NCBI RefSeq assembly: GCF_002095475.1 | Contig: NZ_MLFR01000023.1 | Span: 29,546-93,545, forward strand | Reading direction: 5' to 3' | Source of the DNA: Pantoea rwandensis | GTDB lineage: Bacteria > Pseudomonadota > Gammaproteobacteria > Enterobacterales > Enterobacteriaceae | Length of the DNA: 64,000 nt | Shown here: positions 33,590 through 42,009 of the stretch, one piece after another | How the letters are laid out: every line of letters starts with the position of its first letter | Position numbering within the stretch: the stretch's first letter is position 1 | The notes under the pieces: model-generated | What the model saw: only the letters and a program-made list of their open reading frames with translations | Database searches by the model: none | What the model was told of the DNA's origin: nothing | Position numbers and translations under genes: made by a program

Positions 33590-35550
33590 TGTTGTTAGCT
33601 GACATGACCGCCGCCATGCAGCGTGCGGGAATTCGCCGTTTGTGTGTGATAGCCGGTGAATCTGATTGGGCTATGCAGCAGGCGGTTGCATGGCGTGACG
33701 CACTCCCTGGCGACTGGCTTATCCTTAGCGACGCCGAGGATTTTTCTCAATCAGTCTCACCCAGCGCACTCCGCAACCTGCTGGGCCGTGAATTCCAGCA
33801 TGGCATTTTCGATGCTCGCTGCGGTTTCCATGCTGAATCCTTCGCCGCACTGGCGGGAACGCTCCGGGCGGGAAGCTGGCTGTTGTTGCTGACTCCCCCC
33901 TGGTCATGCTGGGCGACACAACCGGATGGTGATAGCGTGCGTTGGGCGGATGTCGCCGAGCCGATTGCAACCCCGCACTTCGTTCAACATCTGCAACAGC
34001 TGATATCAGCTGACCCGCAGGTGAAGTTGTTACGTCAGCATCATCCTGAGCGTGAACCTGAGTCACTGAACTTGCCGACATGGCATTGTCAGGCTCCGCA
34101 GCAGCAGGCGCAGATTCTGCAACAGCTCATCGCGATGCAGTCTGGGGTTGCAGTGATCACCGCTGCGCGTGGGCGCGGTAAATCAGCGCTGGCCGGAATG
34201 CTGGCCCAGCATAATCAACACTGTCTGGTGACTGCACCGGGCAAAGTCTCAACTCAGGTGTTGGCCGAGTTCGCCGGTGAGCATTTTCACTTTATGGCAC
34301 CCGATGCCATTCTGGCAGCAGAATATCCCCCGCAGGCACAGTGGCTGATTGTTGATGAAGCCGCTGCCATACCTGCACCTTTGCTTTTTCAATTGGTGCA
34401 ACGTTTTCCGCGTGTGCTGCTTACTACCACGGTGCAGGGCTACGAGGGCACGGGGCGCGGATTCATGCTGCGCTTTTGCGCCAGCCTGGAACAGGTGCGT
34501 TATTTTCAGCTTGATGAACCTTTGCGCTGGTCAGCGCGCGATCCGCTGGAACAGTGGCTCAGCCAGGCACTGCTTTTTGAGGATGCAGTAGAATGCACAG
34601 CCGGAGAAGAGATAACGATTTTCCCCGCAGAGCCTGATTTTCATTCGCTGGAGCAGGGCTATCGCTTACTGGCGAGCGCTCACTATCGAACCTCTCCCTT
34701 AGACCTGAGACGCATGCTTGATGCGCCGGGCATGCGCTTCTGGCTGGCAGGCCAACGCAAAAATATCGTGGGCGCCTTGTGGTTAGTGGAAGAAGGGGGA
34801 ATGGACCCGCAGCTTGCTGATGCGGTGTGGGCGGGATTACGCCGTCCGCGCGGTAACCTGGTGGCTCAGTCGATGGCGGCCCATGCTGGCTTTGCCGAAT
34901 CGGCAACGTTGCGCTCGCAGCGTATTAGCCGAATTGCCGTGCAGGCGGCGCAGCGGCTATCCGGCATCGGAAAAGCGTTGGTCGAATCGGCCTATCAACA
35001 CGCACAAGGCTGTGATTTTCTCTCTGTCAGTTTTGGCTATACCGATGCGTTATGGCAATTCTGGCAACGTTGTGGCTTCAAGCTGGTACGCATCGGTTCA
35101 CAGCGCGAGGCCAGCAGCGGTTGCTATGCCGCGATGGCCATACGGGCCATTTCACCTGCGGGAGAGCAATTGCAGCAACGGGCTGAACAGCGACTGAAGC
35201 GCGATAGTCAGTGGTTAGGCGACATCATCGATCTTGCCTTCGACAAAAGTGAACAGGACCAGGCACTCAACGACGATGACTGGCCATTACTGGCGGGATT
35301 TGCCTGGGCTCAGCGACCTTATGAGGCCAGCTATGCGGTGTTGCAACGTCTGGTGCGCACCTCTCCTCAACCTCTTCTTTCTGCGATCCTGGTACAAAAA
35401 CAAACGCTAACTGATGTGTCCCGGCAAGCCAATCTGAGTGGGCGCAAAGCAGTGATAGAGCGGCTGCGGCAGGAGACGGGTGACGCCTTAATACGGTGCG
35501 ATGCCGAACGGGCAGTGCAGTGGCGCCAACAATTATCGTCGTTGCAATAA
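33589..35550 (+). CDS. tmcA: tRNA(Met) cytidine acetyltransferase TmcA
   Basis: The 653-residue enzyme (E. coli 671) makes N4-acetylcytidine at the wobble base of elongator tRNA-Met. Domains in order: DUF1726-like N-terminus; RNA-helicase-like ATPase with P-loop 'TAARGRGKSALAG' and Walker B 'VDEAAAIPAPLL'; GNAT acetyltransferase ('ISRIAVQAAQRLSGIGKALVESAY', about residue 450); and a C-terminal tail domain. I use the ATG at 33589, whose A is shared with the ypfJ stop; a TTG eight codons earlier is the alternative. Confidence 0.93.
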   Translation: MLLADMTAAMQRAGIRRLCVIAGESDWAMQQAVAWRDALPGDWLILSDAEDFSQSVSPSALRNLLGREFQHGIFDARCGFHAESFAALAGTLRAGSWLLLLTPPWSCWATQPDGDSVRWADVAEPIATPHFVQHLQQLISADPQVKLLRQHHPEREPESLNLPTWHCQAPQQQAQILQQLIAMQSGVAVITAARGRGKSALAGMLAQHNQHCLVTAPGKVSTQVLAEFAGEHFHFMAPDAILAAEYPPQAQWLIVDEAAAIPAPLLFQLVQRFPRVLLTTTVQGYEGTGRGFMLRFCASLEQVRYFQLDEPLRWSARDPLEQWLSQALLFEDAVECTAGEEITIFPAEPDFHSLEQGYRLLASAHYRTSPLDLRRMLDAPGMRFWLAGQRKNIVGALWLVEEGGMDPQLADAVWAGLRRPRGNLVAQSMAAHAGFAESATLRSQRISRIAVQAAQRLSGIGKALVESAYQHAQGCDFLSVSFGYTDALWQFWQRCGFKLVRIGSQREASSGCYAAMAIRAISPAGEQLQQRAEQRLKRDSQWLGDIIDLAFDKSEQDQALNDDDWPLLAGFAWAQRPYEASYAVLQRLVRTSPQPLLSAILVQKQTLTDVSRQANLSGRKAVIERLRQETGDALIRCDAERAVQWRQQLSSLQ

Positions 35551-35623
35551 ATCCATTATCTCGTTCAAATTTTCCCAATATCACTTCGGCTTCAGCGGCG
35601 TATAGTGATTTGAGGAGGATCTT

Positions 35624-36319
35624 ATGGCACTACAATATGTAATTGTTCAGCAACCCACGCAGGCTGCACAGCTCTTTCTGCTGTATCACGGCGTAAATGA
35701 TAATCCTGATTCCATGGCGCAAATCGGCAGCTGGTTTGCGAAAGCATTTCCACAATCGCAGGTCGTCGCGGTAGGGGCACCTTATCCCGGTACCGTGCCG
35801 CAAGGCCGCCAGTGGTACGCTGACATCCCAACGCACGATCGCTCGGAACAGCAAGGTGTGAATGCCGTGATGCCGATGTTTGTTGAGTCGGTTCGTCACT
35901 GGCAGCAGGCGAGCGGCGTGAGACCCGAGGCCACTGCGCTGGTCGGTTTTTCTCAGGGTGGGATCATGGTGCTCGAAGGGGTAAAAGCACATGCCGATCT
36001 GGCAGGCAGGGCGATTGTGTTCAGTGGTCGTTATGCCACGTTGCCAGAGCGCGCCAGTTCACGTAATACCCTGCATCTGATTCACGGTGATTACGATGAA
36101 CAGATCCCGCTGGAGCATGCTGAAGCGGCGATGCAACGCTTGACGGCTCTTGGAGGCGATGTGACGTTGGATGTGGTGGACGACTTACCACATGCGATTG
36201 ACGATCGCGGGATGCAGTTAGCGCTCAATCATTTGCGCTATACCGTTCCACGTCGTTATTTTGATGAGGCGCTCAGCGGTGCCAAGCCAGGTGATGATGA
36301 TGTGGTGATGATGATGTAG
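35624..36319 (+). CDS. ypfH: Esterase YpfH
   Basis: The 231-residue alpha/beta hydrolase has the nucleophile elbow 'ALVGFSQGGIM' (Ser near residue 109), 'LIHGDYDEQIPLEHA' with a likely catalytic Asp, and 'DLPHAIDDRG' with the catalytic His. E. coli YpfH is a carboxylesterase of the same length and ending (KPGDDDV..MM). A strong GAGGAGGA ribosome-binding site precedes the ATG. It is a stand-alone gene after tmcA. Confidence 0.93.
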   Translation: MALQYVIVQQPTQAAQLFLLYHGVNDNPDSMAQIGSWFAKAFPQSQVVAVGAPYPGTVPQGRQWYADIPTHDRSEQQGVNAVMPMFVESVRHWQQASGVRPEATALVGFSQGGIMVLEGVKAHADLAGRAIVFSGRYATLPERASSRNTLHLIHGDYDEQIPLEHAEAAMQRLTALGGDVTLDVVDDLPHAIDDRGMQLALNHLRYTVPRRYFDEALSGAKPGDDDVVMMM

Positions 36320-36338
36320 AGAATTCTTTGCTCTCTCG

Positions 36339-36463
36339 TAGCGGTGCGATCTAGCGCGCACCTGGCAGCAACATTGCTGCAAATACACGCGATAAATCGC
36401 GCCGCTACGGTTACAGGAACATTTGCAATCATGCGCAATACATCGCGCCGCTACGGTTATAGA
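36339..36463. repeat. Cluster of three C-type hairpin repeats
   Basis: One direct unit (GTAGCGGTGCGATCTAGCGC, from 36339) and two inverted ones (36387-36413 with CGCGATAAATCGCG then CCGCTAC; 36435-36460, degenerate ATACATCGCG then CCGCTAC) lie between convergent ypfH and ypfN. They could help end transcription from both sides although T-runs are absent. Confidence 0.75.
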
Positions 36464-36479
36464 GACATTTTAACCGTGA

Positions 36480-36668
36480 TTACTTCTTCTTCGGCCAGTC
36501 GTCTTCATCGTCCCATTTATCGTTGAAGTCGCGATGTGGGGGTAGATCCGGTTTGTTGTCCATGAACTTTTTATGGTCGATACGTTTTAGGTCTTTATAA
36601 ACGTTCATTAAAATACCCACCATCAGCAGGATCACTAAGATCCACCAGTACTCTTTAAAGAATTCCAT
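36480..36668 (-). CDS. ypfN: YpfN, small membrane protein (UPF0370)
   Basis: The 62-residue protein has one membrane helix (about 8-24) and a charged tail ending in DEDDWPKKK. It closely matches the E. coli YpfN layout ('EYWWILVILL..G...NV.KDLKR.DHKKF'). Function is unknown. AGGAG precedes the start. It lies 21 bp downstream of dapE on the same strand and is likely co-transcribed with it. Confidence 0.93.
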   Translation of the reverse strand: MEFFKEYWWILVILLMVGILMNVYKDLKRIDHKKFMDNKPDLPPHRDFNDKWDDEDDWPKKK

Positions 36669-36689
36669 CCCATTGCTCCTTTAGCGTGC

Positions 36690-37817
36690 TTAGGCGATCA
36701 ACTGTTCCATGATGCGCTGATACATACGGCTGAGCATCTGCAAATCTGACGCTTTCACGCACTCATTAATCTTATGAATGGTGGCATTCACCGGGCCCAG
36801 TTCCACGACCTGTGCACCCATCCGCGCGATGAAACGCCCATCGGAGGTGCCGCCCGTGGTCAACAACTGTGGCTTAATTTCATTATAGTGCGCAACGGCG
36901 TTCACTACGGCATCAACCAGCTTGCCGCGTGTCGTCAGGAAGGGCTGACCGGAAACATTCCACTCCAGTGTGTAACGCAACTGATGACGATCCAGCAGCG
37001 CAGCAACGCGCTCTTTGATCATCTGGTCGGTCAGTTCGGTGCTAAAACGGAAGTTGAACTGGACAAAGAACTCGCCAGGAATGACGTTATTGCTGCCGGT
37101 TCCAGCCTGTACGTTGGCAATCTGCATGCTGGTGGGCGGGAAGAATTCGTTACCCTGATCCCATTCTGTGGCCACCAATTCATTCAGGGCTGGCATCGCA
37201 CGATGCACAGGATTATCGGCCAGATGAGGATAAGCCACGTGGCCCTGTACGCCGTGAATCGTCAGATTGGCGGTCATCGAGCCACGACGGCCATTCTTCA
37301 CCACGTCGCCAACGATTTCAGTACTGGAAGGTTCGCCCACCAGGCAGTAATCCATGCGTTCGTTGCGCGCCATTAAGCGCTCAACCACTTTCACCGTGCC
37401 ATTGACGGCACTGGCTTCTTCGTCAGAGGTAATGAGAAATGCCAGGCGGCCTTTGTGTTGTGGATTGGCCGCGACAAAACGTTCTGCTGCGACCACCATC
37501 GCCGCCAGCGAACCTTTCATATCCGCGGCACCACGGCCAAACAGCATACCGTCACGAATCGAAGGCTCAAACGGTGGACTGATCCAACGGTTGGCATCAC
37601 CCGGTGGCACCACGTCAGTATGACCGGCAAACGCCAGGGTTTCGCCCTGGCCGCGTGTGGCCCAGAAGTTCAGCGTGTCGCCGATGTGCATCTGTTCGAC
37701 CGTAAAGCCAATCGCTTCAAGGCGTGCAACCAGCAGTCCTTGACAGCCGGCATCATCCGGGCTGAGTGACGGACGACGAATTAGCTGCTGAGCCAGCTCA
37801 ATGACCGGACAGAACAT
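36690..37817 (-). CDS. dapE: Succinyl-diaminopimelate desuccinylase
   Basis: The 375-residue dizinc M20 peptidase-like enzyme (same length as E. coli) acts in lysine/DAP synthesis. Metal-site segments are 'FAGHTDVVPPGD' (His/Asp near 66-68), 'GRGAADMKGSLAAM' (bridging Asp near 100) and 'TSDEEASAVNG' (catalytic Glu pair near 134). I use the ATG at 37817 behind GGAG, giving MFCPVIELAQQLIRRPSLSPDDAG; the longer frame adds 22 residues and overlaps yffB. Confidence 0.97.
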   Translation of the reverse strand: MFCPVIELAQQLIRRPSLSPDDAGCQGLLVARLEAIGFTVEQMHIGDTLNFWATRGQGETLAFAGHTDVVPPGDANRWISPPFEPSIRDGMLFGRGAADMKGSLAAMVVAAERFVAANPQHKGRLAFLITSDEEASAVNGTVKVVERLMARNERMDYCLVGEPSSTEIVGDVVKNGRRGSMTANLTIHGVQGHVAYPHLADNPVHRAMPALNELVATEWDQGNEFFPPTSMQIANVQAGTGSNNVIPGEFFVQFNFRFSTELTDQMIKERVAALLDRHQLRYTLEWNVSGQPFLTTRGKLVDAVVNAVAHYNEIKPQLLTTGGTSDGRFIARMGAQVVELGPVNATIHKINECVKASDLQMLSRMYQRIMEQLIA

Positions 37818-37818
37818 G

Positions 37819-38178
37819 TTATGACTTCTCCTGGATAAACGCGTGATAAAGGGAATCGTTAAAACCGACCAGCAGGTCGCCATTAGGCGCAGACAGCACT
37901 GGGCGTTTAATGATGGCAGGCTGGGCTAGCATCAGTGCTTTCGCGCTGGCCGCATCGATAATCGCATCACGTTCGGCTTCTGGCAGTTTCCGCCAGGTGG
38001 TGCCGCGCGTGTTCAGCAGCACTTCATAGCCCACTTGGTCGATAAAGGATTGCAGCAGCGCATCATCAATGCCGTCCACGCGATAATCGTGAAAACGATA
38101 GTCGATGCCGGATGCGGTTAAAGAGGTGCGTGCTTTTTTTATGGTGTCGCAATTTTTAATACCATAGAGCTTATACAT
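37819..38178 (-). CDS. yffB: ArsC/Spx-family protein YffB
   Basis: The 119-residue protein has a thioredoxin-like ArsC fold with Cys10 in 'KLYGIKNCDTIKKA' and the cis-Pro region 'IIKRPVL'. E. coli YffB is close in sequence; reductase activity is not established. It is separated from dapE by one base and leads the yffB-dapE-ypfN operon. The genomic island begins 20 bp upstream of it. Confidence 0.93.
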   Translation of the reverse strand: MYKLYGIKNCDTIKKARTSLTASGIDYRFHDYRVDGIDDALLQSFIDQVGYEVLLNTRGTTWRKLPEAERDAIIDAASAKALMLAQPAIIKRPVLSAPNGDLLVGFNDSLYHAFIQEKS

Positions 38179-38197
38179 AATTTTTGGGTACTCATAA

Positions 38198-38380
38198 ATG
38201 CGTAAGTGTTTCCTGTATTGCCCTATCAGTTCAGAACTTCAAGCGTCAGGCGATGGTCTTGATCGTCAGGAAGTTAGGTTGAATGCATACATACAGAATA
38301 AAGGTGTTTCCCTGGGTCTGGATTGTAACAACTATGAACTCATTGTTGATAGCGGGAAATCAGCCTTCAAGGGGCACTGA
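38198..38380 (+). pseudogene. Serine recombinase N-terminal fragment
   Basis: Sixty codons resemble the start of a resolvase/large serine recombinase: 'SSELQASGDGLDRQEVRLNAYIQNKG' followed by 'DSGKSAFKGH', compared with the family pattern Y.R.SS..Q..G..L.RQ and D.G.SA.KG.N. The frame then stops, so more than three quarters of a usual recombinase is missing. The Arg expected before the SS motif is Pro. It sits exactly at the yffB edge of the island and may be what remains of the enzyme that inserted it. Confidence 0.6.
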
Positions 38381-38473
38381 CGCCTTCACAACAACTACTC
38401 GTGCTCGCCGCACTCGCTATGTTGCTGTCTGAGTTGCCCCGCGTCTGCCAAAGACGCCTTATTATGGTGCAAA

Positions 38474-39268
38474 TCATTTTTTGTTGATGTCGAAAAATGA
38501 ATCGTATGTACCTGAAGCACAACTAATTTTTTCTATCGCTTTAGTCCACGATTCAAGCAAAGGCTTGAATTCAGCGACTTCGTTTTCGAACTGGATAATT
38601 GATTCTTCAAGTGTAAAATCATTAAAATCGCCTATTTCACCTCTTTTATGAGCCTCAATTGAATAGTAGAAATACTCAATATTCTCGTCAAATATATCTA
38701 TGTTCCATTTGTTACCTAAGAAGTCTAAAAGATCTTCGTTATATTCATCCTTCAGATTCCAACCAAAGCGATGCAATTCTAAAAGTGAAGCATTTATACT
38801 GTCTGATAAATTTGCAATTTTTACCATTGATTTATGAAAGGCAGTGATGACTGCATCGTTTTTTCGCTTAGCATGGAAACCGTTTTTGGACTTAACCAGC
38901 CTAATCATGGAAGCAAGGCAAGTACTAACTATTCTGATCTCTTCTTCTGCACTATTCATTTTCCTATAGATAAAGTTGATAGCTATTGAGCTACCACCTT
39001 CAACATTCTTTCTGTTAATCCAATCAGGTGCGGCTTTATATGCCATATATGCAACGATTAAAGTACCGAATGTACTTAAACTACTTATCCAATCAGAAAC
39101 AGAACCATATTGAATTTTTTTCAAGAAAGCACCGAGTATGAGAAATATTTCGGGCTTATCAATAATGCCAGCGGTTTTCAAAGATGCAGTTACAATTAAA
39201 AGAAGGCCATATACTAGTAATATAGCAACTGACACTTTAACGAAAGAATTATAAAGGCGTTCTAACAT
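38474..39268 (-). CDS. Two-TM membrane protein of unknown function, 264 aa
   Basis: Not recognised. The AT-rich gene encodes two N-terminal membrane helices (about 10-34 and 62-80, the latter 'ISSLSTFGTLIVAYMAYKA'), then about 175 mostly helical, charged residues that should be cytosolic. The layout resembles the neighbouring 234-aa protein. Codon and base use differ from the core genes, which points to horizontal transfer. Small proteins with two helices and a helical cytosolic part occur among phage-defence effectors, but nothing in the sequence proves such a role. Confidence 0.6.
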   Translation of the reverse strand: MLERLYNSFVKVSVAILLVYGLLLIVTASLKTAGIIDKPEIFLILGAFLKKIQYGSVSDWISSLSTFGTLIVAYMAYKAAPDWINRKNVEGGSSIAINFIYRKMNSAEEEIRIVSTCLASMIRLVKSKNGFHAKRKNDAVITAFHKSMVKIANLSDSINASLLELHRFGWNLKDEYNEDLLDFLGNKWNIDIFDENIEYFYYSIEAHKRGEIGDFNDFTLEESIIQFENEVAEFKPLLESWTKAIEKISCASGTYDSFFDINKK

Positions 39269-39378
39269 TTTGCCATTCCTTAACCTAGACTTTTCCCGAG
39301 AAAGAATTAAGAGATCTTAGTGTATTAATAATAAATAAGTAATAATTGTGCTGTCCTGAATTATGAGGGGATTACTCA

Positions 39379-40083
39379 TCAAATTTCATCATTAAATCTC
39401 ATGGAAAACCTATTGAATGGTTTAAAAGATTTCATAAATTTTCGATAAGCATAAAAGTTTTCCTCCAAACTGTCGATGCCAAATTGAGGGTGAATTAACA
39501 AATCTTGATCTACTAAGAAATCCAAATGTGAATTTGGTTCTTCAAAAAGGCGACTGAATCCTTGTAGGCTGTTGTGGAAAGTTTCTCTTGCCTCGTCACT
39601 TTTATTTCTTAATGTTTTGGAGTTGTAAATGGTGTCTAGTGTGCTTATTAGTCCCATAAATTCAAAGCATTCTTTTTCTATGGTTTTTAATTCTAATCTT
39701 AAGTTATTCAATATTTCTTCGCATTGCGATTTATCATACTTTTCATTTTTAGTCACTTTCTTGTTCAGTATAAATCTAATCTTATTATGTATGTGGTACG
39801 CATGTCTTAAATGAACGTATATTTGATTTGCTTTTTCGAACGCAAGAAAGAAATGTTCAAATCTTTTTTCTTGAAATTTGCGATCTTGCCAAAAAAAGAA
39901 AGCTACCGATGCTACTAACAGTGAAAGTAAAGGGACAAACTTTAGGGCTTCAGTGATGAATTTCCAGAAAGAGAATGAGCTACCTACTTCCCTTAATGCA
40001 CCATCTACAACAAGCCACAAGGAAAGAACTAACAGTATCCCAATAGCAACTTCTTTAACAACCTTCCACACCTTACCAATCAT
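39379..40083 (-). CDS. Two-TM membrane protein of unknown function, 234 aa
   Basis: Not recognised. Two membrane helices (about 12-29 and 47-65) are followed by a short basic 'FFFWQDRKFQEKRFEHFF' stretch and a helical, charged C-terminal region of about 160 residues. It has the same order of parts as the 264-aa protein 110 bp downstream on the same strand, so the two may work as a pair. AT-rich like the rest of the island. Divergent from the small genes beginning at 40141. Confidence 0.6.
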   Translation of the reverse strand: MIGKVWKVVKEVAIGILLVLSLWLVVDGALREVGSSFSFWKFITEALKFVPLLSLLVASVAFFFWQDRKFQEKRFEHFFLAFEKANQIYVHLRHAYHIHNKIRFILNKKVTKNEKYDKSQCEEILNNLRLELKTIEKECFEFMGLISTLDTIYNSKTLRNKSDEARETFHNSLQGFSRLFEEPNSHLDFLVDQDLLIHPQFGIDSLEENFYAYRKFMKSFKPFNRFSMRFNDEI

Positions 40084-40140
40084 GGTCTTATCCCTTTACC
40101 GAAAACCTATTAAATATCATAAAATCAGGGGAATAGCACT

Positions 40141-40497
40141 ATGATCAATGACTACAAAACATACGGTATATCAGGCGGAAAGTTCGGTGAAGTAAAGGGT
40201 ACTGGCGGTACATTAACAGTACAGGATGATGTCTTCATCAATACCCAACTATACCGCACAGAAGAGGGTACAGAGGCCGCTACGCTCAGCTATGCCGTAA
40301 ACACACTTCAGTGCTCATATACCCTCCAGAACGTCACAGACACGTACACAGATGATGTACCTAGTACTGTCATAGGTGAAGTACATACTAATTTATACAA
40401 CTTCTTGTTTAGGTATAGAGGTACATATAACGTGTGGTTTTGTACTTTCATAGTAAATATCTACATATACATAATGAGGAATTACTATGAGAATTGA
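40141..40497 (+). CDS. Hypothetical protein, 118 aa
   Basis: Not recognised. An AGGGGAAT ribosome-binding site precedes the ATG. The first 80 residues are Thr/Gly/Val-rich with beta-strand character ('KGTGGTLTVQDDVFINTQL'). The last 30 residues (VWFCTFIVNIYIYI and following) change abruptly to a hydrophobic stretch, which may mean an earlier frameshift. Its end overlaps the next, broken reading frame by 11 bases. Low-GC island gene. Confidence 0.4.
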   Translation: MINDYKTYGISGGKFGEVKGTGGTLTVQDDVFINTQLYRTEEGTEAATLSYAVNTLQCSYTLQNVTDTYTDDVPSTVIGEVHTNLYNFLFRYRGTYNVWFCTFIVNIYIYIMRNYYEN

Positions 40498-40777
40498 AGT
40501 TAATACTTACGATGATGATACATTTTACTAACATTACATTACCAACTCAGTACGGATCAGTGCTGACGGCGTAGACGGGCTGATACTTGAATTGAGAGAC
40601 TATTCTCAACATACAATTAAAGATATGTGGCATTATCTGGAACCTACTGAAGAAATGTACTTTCAACTTAGTACTATCACTGAGCATATTGACGTGATCA
40701 TCGGGGCAGTTCAAGTACTTGATTTATTGCTGAACAATGCCAGAGTGGCATCATATCTGAACATAAAGGATCGATAA
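40487..40777 (+). pseudogene. Small gene interrupted by an in-frame TAA
   Basis: From the ATG at 40487 (GAGGAA ribosome-binding site) the frame reads MRIEVNTYDDDTFY, then TAA, and then stays open in the same frame for 81 more codons (ITNSVRISADGVDGLILEL and on) to 40777. Undoing the single stop would give a 96-residue acidic protein. Its stop overlaps the HNH gene start (TAATG), so it was probably part of the same operon. Family not recognised. Re-initiation downstream, or suppression, cannot be excluded. Confidence 0.55.
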
Positions 40778-41502
40778 TGTTTCTTAAAAAACAACATCTT
40801 ATGGAATCTATTGGTGCTGAGTGTAATAACTGGCGAAATAATTGGTCATATGTACAACACCAAAAGAAGATGGTTATTTTTGGAGCATGGGATTATCAGA
40901 CGGATAATGACAAAGCACTGATTTTACACAAAGATTGGCAAACTAAGGATGGAAGAAAACAACCCGGTTATACTGAGGCAATTAAGCATATAGAATTTCT
41001 AAAACAGGGCTATGAACTCTATACATTCTCACAAGAAAACATATCTGGTGATGATGAAAATCCAAAGGTTGGGACCATTGGGCAAGATGTTGAAAGAAGG
41101 GTGCTAAAGTTTATAGATGGGGGTTGGTACGCCTACAAGGATGATTATCTATATCTTCCAGATGAAATAGAATATTCAGAGCTAAAATATCATGAAGGAT
41201 CGCGTAAACTAATCCAAGTTAATGCGTATGAGCGTAATAGAGATGCAAGAGAAAAATGCATAAAAATTCATGGTGCTATCTGTAAGGCATGTGGTTTCGA
41301 CTTTGAACGTACTTACGGTGAGCATGGTAAGGGATTCATTCATGTGCATCATATTGTACCCATAAGTCTAATAGGGAAACGATATGTAGTGAATCCAGAG
41401 ACTGATTTAATACCTTTATGTCCAAATTGCCATGCTATGGTACACAGATACAAAGACAATGAACTAGGATTGGATGCTCTCAAAGCACTTATATTATCTT
41501 GA
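40777..41502 (+). CDS. HNH endonuclease, possible restriction-type defence protein
   Basis: The 241-residue protein has a C-terminal HNH nuclease with a zinc cluster: C169-x2-C172, H191-H192 in 'HVHHIVPIS', and C215-x2-C218-H219 in 'CPNCHAM'. All expected HNH residues are present. The N-terminal 150 residues are Trp/Tyr-rich and may be a DNA- or modified-base-recognition domain, as in McrA-like enzymes, but I do not recognise it. The ATG overlaps the stop of the preceding broken gene. It could be a type IV-like restriction nuclease or a homing-type enzyme. Confidence 0.78.
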   Translation: MFLKKQHLMESIGAECNNWRNNWSYVQHQKKMVIFGAWDYQTDNDKALILHKDWQTKDGRKQPGYTEAIKHIEFLKQGYELYTFSQENISGDDENPKVGTIGQDVERRVLKFIDGGWYAYKDDYLYLPDEIEYSELKYHEGSRKLIQVNAYERNRDAREKCIKIHGAICKACGFDFERTYGEHGKGFIHVHHIVPISLIGKRYVVNPETDLIPLCPNCHAMVHRYKDNELGLDALKALILS

Positions 41503-41524
41503 GAAAGAAAGTACTATATATTTT

Positions 41525-41579
41525 CTCGCCATGAACCGTAACTATCGGTTGTTCTGCAAACTTCGTGGTTCAAGGCGAG
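41525..41579. repeat. Long stem-loop between convergent genes
   Basis: CTCGCCATGAACC (41525-41537) and GGTTCAAGGCGAG (41567-41579) pair over 13 positions with one A-A mismatch, enclosing 29 bases. It lies between the HNH gene and the convergent secreted-protein gene. No T-run follows on either strand, so it is not a standard terminator. Confidence 0.55.
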
Positions 41580-41585
41580 ATAGAA

Positions 41586-41933
41586 TCAGTTGCAGCCAAA
41601 TTGGTTACAATTGTGTGAAAAAGATTCACCGTTAGAATTTGTACCGTTTACGATGTAATTCCTGTTGCCGAGGTTGGTGGTCGTGCTGTTCCATGATTGA
41701 CCATTAGCAGCCGTTCCATTAGTTACAGTCTGATTACCATAATTTGTAGTATTTTGATTCCAGGAGTTACCAGTGCTTGAGTTGTATCCGTGAACATTGG
41801 TTGTGTTGCCGTAACGCTGTACTTGGTATGTATTGCCTGAGTCGTCAGTACAAGTTTGGTATGCATCACTGCCAAAACAGGCAGCCCATGTGGTGATGGG
41901 TAAGAACATCAAAGCAATTACGATCCGTTTCAT
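41586..41933 (-). CDS. Secreted Asn/Thr-rich repeat protein, 115 aa
   Basis: A Sec signal peptide (MKRIVIALMFLPITTWA, cleaved near WA-ACF) is followed by a short Cys-containing region and then a tract of Asn, Thr, Gly and Ser with loose repeats of 'W(N)..TTN.GN' spacing (about 50-105), ending in two Cys near the C-terminus. I start at 41933, with GAGA nine bases upstream; the frame extends upstream without a signal-peptide-like start. Such proteins are usually exported and sometimes surface-bound. Function unknown. Confidence 0.65.
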   Translation of the reverse strand: MKRIVIALMFLPITTWAACFGSDAYQTCTDDSGNTYQVQRYGNTTNVHGYNSSTGNSWNQNTTNYGNQTVTNGTAANGQSWNSTTTNLGNRNYIVNGTNSNGESFSHNCNQFGCN

Positions 41934-42009
41934 TGCCATATCTCGTTTATAGTTAGAAATATTCATTCTACTCTTCTTAACGATTGCCAATACTGCTAAA
42001 TCTAGTAGG

